This document shows, one piece after another, positions 32,884 to 38,686 of a DNA stretch of 38,686 nt (position 1 is the stretch's first letter; each line of letters begins with the position of its first letter). The notes beneath the pieces were generated by a model, which was not told the DNA's origin, did no database searches, and saw only the letters and a program-made list of their open reading frames with translations. Source of the DNA: Nitrospirota bacterium (lineage in GTDB: Bacteria; Nitrospirota; Thermodesulfovibrionia; Thermodesulfovibrionales; UBA6898); assembly GCA_016217695.1 (NCBI GenBank), contig JACRHE010000117.1:1-38686 (forward strand). The letters are read 5' to 3'. Made by a program: the position numbers and the translations under genes.

Positions 32884-33856
32884 AGTGCTGATATCCTTTT
32901 ACTGTGATCTGCCTGGCCTTCCCTGCAGCATCGATGTAATGCATCCCTGACCGGGTAATTTCGCCGACACAAAAGGCATCGATCTTTTCTGCGGCAGGCG
33001 CAGTGAAGAGGAGTTCATAATCCTCTCCTCCTCCAACTGCAAGCTCAAGAGGATCGAGGCCGAGATATTCAGCCGCCATCCTCAGCTGCTCAGACACAGG
33101 GATCTTTTCAGAGTATAACCTTACACCTGTTCTGCTCGCCCTGCAGAGCCGCAGAAGGTCGATAAAGAGTCCGTCGCTGATGTCCATCATAGCTGTAGCC
33201 TTATTGATAAACCTTCCGGGGCTGACCGCCTCAGGCATAAGATGCCTGCGGATAAGCGGAGATACAATATCCCATGCAAGTCCAAAAACCGCCTTCTTTT
33301 TCTTTTCTATTTCGACCGGCGACCGCAGCCTTTTCAGAAGCGCCAGGCCGGCAGCGGAATCTCCGACACAGCCGGTAACATATACGCGGTCCCCGACCTT
33401 CGCCCCGCTCCTCCTGAGCACCTTTGCAGCAGAACCCGTTACCGTGGCAGACAGGATCATCTTGTCAGACGAGGATATATCGCCTCCTATCAGGACTGCG
33501 CCGTAGCGTTCCAGTGCATCCTCAAGCCCGTCGAGGAAACGCCGGAACATATCCATATCAAAGTCCCCTGAGGCTGCGAAGTTCAGAGTAACATAGTCGG
33601 GCCTTCCGCCCATCGCATAAATATCGCTGACATTGACTGCTATGATCTTGTAGCCGAGCTGATAAGGAGTGGTCCACCTGAGATCAAAATGAACCCCTTC
33701 GACCATCATGTCGGTAGTCAGAAGAAGAGGCTTTCTGCCGGGTTTCACCACCGCAGAGTCATCGCCGATCCCGAGGATCAGGCCGCGCTTCCTCTTTTTG
33801 AACCTTTTTTCAAGGATGGTTACGAGAGAAAGCTCGCCCTTTTCTGAAAGCTTCAT
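32873..33856 (-). CDS. thiL: Thiamine-monophosphate kinase
   Basis: A 327-residue enzyme of the PurM/SelD-like ATP-binding fold that phosphorylates thiamine monophosphate to thiamine diphosphate. Clear motifs are GIGDDSAVV near residue 28, TTDMMVEGVHFDL, VNVSDIYAMGG, LIGGDISSS, MDISDGLFIDL and AVGGGEDYELLF. All are typical metal and ATP ligands. It lies 26 bases after lon, with only a weak ribosome site, and overlaps the DUF2062 gene. No other thiamine gene is near. Confidence 0.96.
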   Translation of the reverse strand: MKLSEKGELSLVTILEKRFKKRKRGLILGIGDDSAVVKPGRKPLLLTTDMMVEGVHFDLRWTTPYQLGYKIIAVNVSDIYAMGGRPDYVTLNFAASGDFDMDMFRRFLDGLEDALERYGAVLIGGDISSSDKMILSATVTGSAAKVLRRSGAKVGDRVYVTGCVGDSAAGLALLKRLRSPVEIEKKKKAVFGLAWDIVSPLIRRHLMPEAVSPGRFINKATAMMDISDGLFIDLLRLCRASRTGVRLYSEKIPVSEQLRMAAEYLGLDPLELAVGGGEDYELLFTAPAAEKIDAFCVGEITRSGMHYIDAAGKARQITVKGYQHFAL

Positions 33857-33882
33857 GCAGACTGCAGCCGTTCCTGAAGATG

Positions 33883-36273
33883 TTACCGTTTCTTCCCGCG
33901 GCTTTCAGGCTTTTTTGCGCCCCGCAATGCGGTCTTCAGGACCTGGTCCATTGTATCGGCAAAGACAAATTCCATATCCTTCTTTATATATTTTGGTATC
34001 TCTTCAAGGTCTTTTTTATTCCTTCTGGGTATGACCACTTTCTTGATCCCCATCCTCTTTGCAGCGAGAGTCTTCTCTTTCAGGCCGCCTATGGGCAGCA
34101 CCCTGCCCCTCAAGGTAACCTCTCCTGTCATGGCGATGTTCTTGTTCACCGGCCTTGAGGTGAGCACCGAGGCCAGGGCAGTCGCAATGGTGATGCCTGC
34201 AGAAGGTCCGTCCTTCGGTATCGCACCGGCAGGCACATGCACATGGATATCGATCTTTGAAAAGGCGTCTTCCTTTATGCCGAGCGTCCTGGCGCGCGAC
34301 CGGATATAGCTGAGCGCGGCCTGTGCAGATTCCTTCATGACATCGCCGAGCTGTCCGGTCAGAGTCAGATGGCCTTTGCCCATCATGGTTGTCGCCTCGA
34401 CATATATGATATCGCCTCCTGCCTCGGTCCAGGCGAGCCCTGTCGAGACACCGATCTCATCCTTCTCCATCTCCTCCTCAGGCAGAAACTTCGGTACGCC
34501 GAGAAAGGCCTTTAGATTCTTCTCGGTGATCTGGAATTTCTTCTCCTTGCCTTCAGCTATCCTCTTGGCCATCTTTCTGCAGAGGTTGGCTATTTCCCGT
34601 TCGAGGTTTCTGACGCCTGCCTCACGCGTATACTGAGAGATAAGAAGCAGAAGGGCAGGGTCTGTAATGCTGACTATCTTCGTTGTCAGGCCATGCTCTT
34701 CAAGCTGCTTAGGCAAAAGGTATTTCTTAGCTATCCCGAGTTTCTCCTCGGACGTATAACCTGAGAGATAGATTATCTCCATTCTGTCTCTTAATGGTCC
34801 GGGGATCGTATCTGCAAGGTTGCCGGTCGTTATGAACATGACGTTGGTCAGGTCAAACGGCACTGACAGATAATGGTCGGCAAAGGCAAAGTTCTGCTCC
34901 GGGTCGAGCACCTCAAGAAGGGCTGATGACGGATCGCCCCTGAAATCCGTACCTATATTGTCCACCTCGTCAAGCATGAATACGGGATTATTCGTTCCCG
35001 CCGACTTAATACCCTGGATGATCCTGCCGGGCAGGGCGCCGACATATGTCCTTCTGTGACCGCGTATCTCAGCCTCATCCCTGACGCCTCCAAGGGACAT
35101 CCTGACAAACTCCCGTCCCAGGGACCTCGCAATAGACCTTCCAAGGGATGTCTTGCCGACACCGGGAGGCCCGATAAAACAGAGTATGGGACCCTTCATT
35201 TTTTCCTTTATCTTCCGCACGCTCAGATACTCGAGTATCCTCTCCTTCACCTTTTCAAGGTCGTAGTGGTCATCGTTGAGCACCTTCTCTGCGATCTTTA
35301 TATCCAGGTTGTCCTTTGTGCTCTTTGACCACGGCAGCTCAACAAGCCAGTCCAGATAGGTCCTTATGGTTGCGGCCTCTGCGCTGTCAGGATGCATCTT
35401 TTCGAGCCTCTTCAGCTGCTTTTCCGCCTCCTTGAAGACCTTCTCCGGCATCTTTGCCTCTTCTATCTTTTTTCTGAACTCTCTGGCCTCTTCAGCTCTT
35501 TCATCTATGTCGCCCAGCTCTTTCTGTATCGCCTTGAGCTGTTCCCTGAGAAAATATTCGCGCTGTGTCTTGTCGATCTCTCCCCTTGCCTCGGACTGGA
35601 TCTTCTGCTGAACGATGAGAAGCTCGATCTCCCGGCTCAGTATCTCGCTAACCCTCTTCAGCCTCAGAACCGGGTCTATGATCTCGATGATCTCCTGCGC
35701 CTGTTCAGCCTTGAGGCCGAGGTTTGAGGCAACCAGGTCCGCAAGCCTTCCGGGGTCATCCAGGTTTTCGATCACCACCATAATATCAGGGAGCACCGTC
35801 TTGCCATATGAAACAGCCTTGTCCAGCTGCTCCTTGACAGTGCGGATCTGCGCCTCCTCCTCAATCGAGAGCGCATCGGGCTTTATCTCCTCGATCCTTT
35901 CGATATCCGCATTAAAAAAAGACTCTGTCTGTACGAATTTCTTTACACGTGCCTTCGAAAGCCCCTGCACAAGTATCTTTACCCTGCCGTCAGGCAGCTT
36001 CAGCATCCTCATTATCATCCCCACAGTGCCGACCGTGTACAGATCACTGACCGAAGGATTTTCTACTGTGAGGTCCTTCTGGGTCAGAAGCAGGATCATC
36101 CTGTTGGTAGCCAGCGCATGGTCAATGGCCTTTATCGAGACCTCCCTTCCGACAAAGAGGGGTATGATCATATAGGGGAATACCACAATATCCCTGACAG
36201 GGAGTACCGGCAGACTGTCCGGGATCTGTACTTCTTTTTCTTCTCTATCGCTGTTTTTATCTAACTCGGCCAT
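33883..36273 (-). CDS. lon: ATP-dependent protease Lon
   Basis: A 796-residue LonA-type protease that degrades misfolded and regulatory proteins. The N-terminal substrate-binding domain starts at [23 protein letters not shown]. The central AAA+ module has [15 protein letters not shown] and [10 protein letters not shown]. The C-terminal proteolytic domain has the Ser-Lys dyad in KDGPSAGIT and [13 protein letters not shown] Lys/Arg-rich tail ends it. An upstream ATG at 36310-36312 would add 13 basic residues without a ribosome site. The ATG at 36271-36273 has GAGGAGAG just before it and is preferred. It follows galU by 81 bases. I see no clear heat-shock (HrcA/CIRCE) element there. Confidence 0.97.
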   Translation of the reverse strand: MAELDKNSDREEKEVQIPDSLPVLPVRDIVVFPYMIIPLFVGREVSIKAIDHALATNRMILLLTQKDLTVENPSVSDLYTVGTVGMIMRMLKLPDGRVKILVQGLSKARVKKFVQTESFFNADIERIEEIKPDALSIEEEAQIRTVKEQLDKAVSYGKTVLPDIMVVIENLDDPGRLADLVASNLGLKAEQAQEIIEIIDPVLRLKRVSEILSREIELLIVQQKIQSEARGEIDKTQREYFLREQLKAIQKELGDIDERAEEAREFRKKIEEAKMPEKVFKEAEKQLKRLEKMHPDSAEAATIRTYLDWLVELPWSKSTKDNLDIKIAEKVLNDDHYDLEKVKERILEYLSVRKIKEKMKGPILCFIGPPGVGKTSLGRSIARSLGREFVRMSLGGVRDEAEIRGHRRTYVGALPGRIIQGIKSAGTNNPVFMLDEVDNIGTDFRGDPSSALLEVLDPEQNFAFADHYLSVPFDLTNVMFITTGNLADTIPGPLRDRMEIIYLSGYTSEEKLGIAKKYLLPKQLEEHGLTTKIVSITDPALLLLISQYTREAGVRNLEREIANLCRKMAKRIAEGKEKKFQITEKNLKAFLGVPKFLPEEEMEKDEIGVSTGLAWTEAGGDIIYVEATTMMGKGHLTLTGQLGDVMKESAQAALSYIRSRARTLGIKEDAFSKIDIHVHVPAGAIPKDGPSAGITIATALASVLTSRPVNKNIAMTGEVTLRGRVLPIGGLKEKTLAAKRMGIKKVVIPRRNKKDLEEIPKYIKKDMEFVFADTMDQVLKTALRGAKKPESRGKKR

Positions 36274-36354
36274 GCTCTCTCCTCGTTTCTTCTCCTTTAA
36301 TTTTACCCGCATTCAGCAAAAAGACATAATGTTTATTACAAAAAGGCTAAGCTC

Positions 36355-37236
36355 TCAATGTTTCAGTTTTCTTGAGACCTCAAGGATATAGCTTCTGAAC
36401 TGTTCAGCAAGGGACGGATTCTTGAGCGCGAAATCAACTGTCGCCTTCAGATAGCCAAGCTTGTCCCCTGCGTCGTACCTTCTGCCTTCAAAGAGAAAAC
36501 CGTAAACCGGCCTTTCCTTTGAAAGCTTGCGGATCGCGTCGGTCAGCTGGATCTCTCCTCCCTTGCCCGGCCTTGATTTGGCCAGGATATCGAATATCTC
36601 GGGTGTAAGGATATACCTGCCTATGATCGCAAGGTCCGACGGCGCATGTTCAGCGCTCGGTTTTTCCACAAGGTTGCTGATCCTGAATACACCGTCCCTC
36701 TCCCTGACGCCGTCAATCACTCCATAGCGGTGAATCTCCGAGACAGGCACCCTTTCCAGAGCCAGAACTGGGCTCCTGAGTTCTTTATAAAGCCTTACCA
36801 TGTCCCGCAGCAGGGTATCCTCGGGATCGATGATATCGTCACTTAGTATGACCGCGAAGGGCTCCTCTTTCACAAAGGGCTTTGCGCAGGATATGGCGTG
36901 CCCGAGGCCAAGGGCATATCCCTGCCTTATATAGGCTATATTGATCTTGCTTAACCTGTTGATCTCCTCCAGAAGATTCTTCTTGCCGCTCTTTTTGAGC
37001 TTGTCTTCCAGTTCAAAGGCATAATCAAAATGGTCTTCGATGGACCGCTTATGCTTGCCGGTTATGATGATGATCTCATTTATATGGCATGAAATCGCCT
37101 CTTCTATGCCGTACTGTATCATCGGTTTGTCGACAATCGGCAGCATCTCTTTAGGCGATGCCTTGGTTGCAGGCAGAAACCGCGTGCCGAGACCTGCGGC
37201 TGGGAATATCGCCTTTTTAATCACATCTGACACCAT
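36355..37236 (-). CDS. galU: UTP-glucose-1-phosphate uridylyltransferase
   Basis: A 293-residue nucleotidyltransferase making UDP-glucose from glucose-1-phosphate and UTP. Motifs include AIFPAAGLGTRFLPATKASPKEMLPIVDKPMIQY near the N-terminus, YIRQGYALGLGHA, VILSDDII (metal aspartates), LVEKPSAEHAPS and RRYDAGDKLGYLKA. The frame starts at ATG 37234-37236. An adjacent GTG is better spaced from the AAGAGGT ribosome site, so the real start could be one codon later. UDP-glucose is a likely donor for the GpgS-like enzymes at the other end of this window. It may be the first gene of the run leading into lon. Confidence 0.96.
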   Translation of the reverse strand: MVSDVIKKAIFPAAGLGTRFLPATKASPKEMLPIVDKPMIQYGIEEAISCHINEIIIITGKHKRSIEDHFDYAFELEDKLKKSGKKNLLEEINRLSKINIAYIRQGYALGLGHAISCAKPFVKEEPFAVILSDDIIDPEDTLLRDMVRLYKELRSPVLALERVPVSEIHRYGVIDGVRERDGVFRISNLVEKPSAEHAPSDLAIIGRYILTPEIFDILAKSRPGKGGEIQLTDAIRKLSKERPVYGFLFEGRRYDAGDKLGYLKATVDFALKNPSLAEQFRSYILEVSRKLKH

Positions 37237-37332
37237 TACCTCTTAAAATAGTTTTCTAAATTATAGCATAGTCAGGAGAGATTGGGACCGCGGAATTGAA
37301 GTAGTGCTGGAAGTATTCATGAGAACCAAGCG

Positions 37333-37362
37333 ATAAAAAAGAAAGGGCCAACCCTTTTCTTA
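37333..37362 (-). terminator. Intrinsic terminator for the sigma/anti-sigma operon
   Basis: On the minus strand AAAGGG-TTGG-CCCTTT is followed by CTTTTTT, a short stem with a U-tract, 110 bases after the anti-sigma stop codon. The rest of the 235-base gap (37237-37471) shows no gene. Confidence 0.6.
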
Positions 37363-37471
37363 TGCAATTATCCCCCACTGGACTGAATATCTGACATACC
37401 TGAGATAGGCGGTCGATCTTTGTCGTGCTGATATGGTAACCGATTCGGAATTGAGAGGAATGTGATATACG

Positions 37472-38524
37472 TCAGTTAATTTTTTGTTTCAGGTCACGAC
37501 TTAACCAGGGCCAGTCACGCGCCGGTTCCCCATGCCTAAGCAGACCGTCAGCGCCATACTCTTTTATCACTTCGATACTGCCGCGATCGTAAAGCACCTC
37601 TGCCCTGACTCTGCCTGCATCATCATACGAGAGATGTGCACCATGCCTGCGGCCCTCCTCGTCGAACCGCTCCTCGAAAAGTTTCTTCCTGCGATTTCCT
37701 GTCCCACAATAGGTGACGACGATATAAGGAGCTCCATTGCCGTGCCTCTGCAGAACAACACGGTCATAAATGGGCTCTCCCTCCCCTGTTGTCTTCTCTT
37801 TTTTCATTATGGCCCGATCCCTGTCTGCCCCGCTCTCCGCAACAGCTTTTAAAGAGTCAGCCGGAAGCGCAGTGCCTGCGGCTGGTCCGCGGGAAGGCAT
37901 GACAGGCGCGGCAGGGGCCGGCTCTCTTTCTCTTATTTTCTCCTCAGCAGGCCTCTGATTCTGAGCTAAAGACATCGCAGGTCCTTCAGCAGAAGGCTGC
38001 TTGGCAGCAGTTTCGGGCAAGGGTTCAGATCTCTGAAGCTTCCCGGCATCAGGTCGTACTTCTTTCATTTCCGAACTCTTGAAGTCTTGTTCAGAACGTC
38101 CAGGAACATCTGTCCCGCTCTTTGGCAAACTCGTTTGTCTTTGAGCGACTGCAGGCGGCATAACATCCCTGACACCCGGTTGCATGCTTTTTATCAGAAT
38201 AACCGAGGCAACCGCAACGACAACTGTTGCGACTGCCGCAGCAGGTACTCCGAATGGAAAACGGCGCATCAGGCTGGAAAACAGGCTCTCCTTCGGCGCA
38301 GCTTCCTCCCTGACGCGGACCATCACCTTCTGAATCAGCCACTGTGGTGGCTCGACCTCCTCAATCTCCTTCAGGCTGTCAACCGTGGCCTGAAGCTCTT
38401 CCATAAAAACCCTGCATTCCCTGCATGAGACAAGGTGCTCTTCGATAAGCGACCTCTTTTCAGAAGAAAGAGAGTCATCCAGATATTTATGCAGTTCATC
38501 TCTGTACCTGTCGCACTTCATCAT
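37472..38524 (-). CDS. Zinc-finger anti-sigma factor with MORN-like periplasmic C-terminus
   Basis: A 350-residue protein. The N-terminus is a zinc-finger anti-sigma domain with C4, and H30-x3-C34-x2-C37, which holds an ECF sigma factor in check. One membrane helix spans about 91-111. Then comes a long linker rich in Pro, Ala, Glu, Lys (about 115-255), and a C-terminal part (about 258-345) with RHGAHLSYDDAGRVRAEVLY and YGADGLLRHG, resembling MORN_2 repeats. The C-terminal part should be in the periplasm and may sense the envelope state. Its ATG overlaps the sigma-factor stop (ATGA), the usual pairing of sigma with its anti-sigma. The MORN-like end is unusual for this class. Confidence 0.85.
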   Translation of the reverse strand: MMKCDRYRDELHKYLDDSLSSEKRSLIEEHLVSCRECRVFMEELQATVDSLKEIEEVEPPQWLIQKVMVRVREEAAPKESLFSSLMRRFPFGVPAAAVATVVVAVASVILIKSMQPGVRDVMPPAVAQRQTSLPKSGTDVPGRSEQDFKSSEMKEVRPDAGKLQRSEPLPETAAKQPSAEGPAMSLAQNQRPAEEKIREREPAPAAPVMPSRGPAAGTALPADSLKAVAESGADRDRAIMKKEKTTGEGEPIYDRVVLQRHGNGAPYIVVTYCGTGNRRKKLFEERFDEEGRRHGAHLSYDDAGRVRAEVLYDRGSIEVIKEYGADGLLRHGEPARDWPWLSRDLKQKIN

Positions 38525-38686
38525 GGCCTCCCAAGCAGCCTTTTCAGACAGTCCTTAACCGACTCCCGCGCCCTGAACAACCTGGACTTGACCGTGCCTT
38601 CAGCTATACCGAGCATCGCACTGGCCTCTTCATATGAAAAGCCCTGAATGTCCCGCAGGACAATAATCTCCCGGAACTCCGGATCA
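38521..38686 (-). CDS. ECF-type RNA polymerase sigma factor, C-terminal end
   Basis: Partial gene entering from the right edge; only the last 54 residues are visible. The sequence FREIIVLRDIQGFSYEEAS and MLGIAEGTVKSRLFRARE is the region 4.2 helix-turn-helix that recognises the -35 promoter element. Its stop codon overlaps the anti-sigma ATG. The family (RpoE/SigW-like group with zinc-finger anti-sigma) is clear; the subgroup and targets are not. Confidence 0.92.
   Translation of the reverse strand, partial: DPEFREIIVLRDIQGFSYEEASAMLGIAEGTVKSRLFRARESVKDCLKRLLGRP

Noticed and set aside
36274-36312. Upstream ATG for Lon
   Set aside because: It adds 13 basic residues and its coding sequence contains the ribosome site of the downstream ATG.

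Overview
The window reads as a chromosomal segment of a Gram-negative, probably anaerobic or microaerophilic bacterium. It has an outer-membrane FadL-type protein, an L9-DnaB pair, Lon, a Memo-family protein, and a large sigma-54/two-component cluster beside acetyl-CoA synthetase. Gene content and style suggest Nitrospirota (Thermodesulfovibrionia-like) or a deltaproteobacterial relative. This is an inference from gene families; there is no rRNA here to settle it. Almost everything is ordinary core or metabolic sequence. I see no IS element, CRISPR array, tRNA or phage gene.

Region 1 (1-9211) looks like an osmoadaptation island. A tight minus-strand operon starts at 6978 with a glucosyl-3-phosphoglycerate synthase-like GT81 enzyme. 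It continues with an unknown membrane-anchored protein, a GT39-type membrane glycosyltransferase, a ClC channel/antiporter, a second GpgS-like glycosyltransferase, a small MscS-type channel protein and a Na+/Ca2+-exchanger family antiporter cut by the window edge. Divergently, a glycerate 2-kinase and an MpgP/GpgP-type HAD phosphatase overlap by ATGA. Together they could make, dephosphorylate and recycle a glucosylglycerate-type compatible solute and move ions during osmotic change.

Region 2 (9241-25759) holds an isochorismatase-like hydrolase and then an acetate-use locus: acs, a YggT protein, a VC_2705-type sodium:solute symporter and its DUF4212 small subunit. Next comes signalling: a DnaQ-like exonuclease, two paralogous cNMP-CBS-DUF294 nucleotidyltransferase-like proteins, three related response regulators and a CbrA/CrbS-like histidine kinase fused to a Na+/solute-symporter domain. 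The regulators form a series: one complete NtrC-type activator, one receiver-only remnant, and one activator that has lost its DNA-binding domain and carries damaged sigma-54 and ATPase motifs. A GG-N10-GC sigma-54 promoter match and AGTTAC/GTAACT repeats lie in the intergenic regions of this block. This is the most interesting part of the window.

Region 3 (25842-38686) is housekeeping: a Memo-like protein, dnaB and rplI; a monocistronic FadL-family porin with its own promoter and terminator; then a minus-strand run galU, lon, thiL, DUF2062, rimO and a site-2-protease-like M50 peptidase. The right edge has the end of an ECF sigma factor overlapping its zinc-finger anti-sigma factor, which carries an unusual MORN-like C-terminus.
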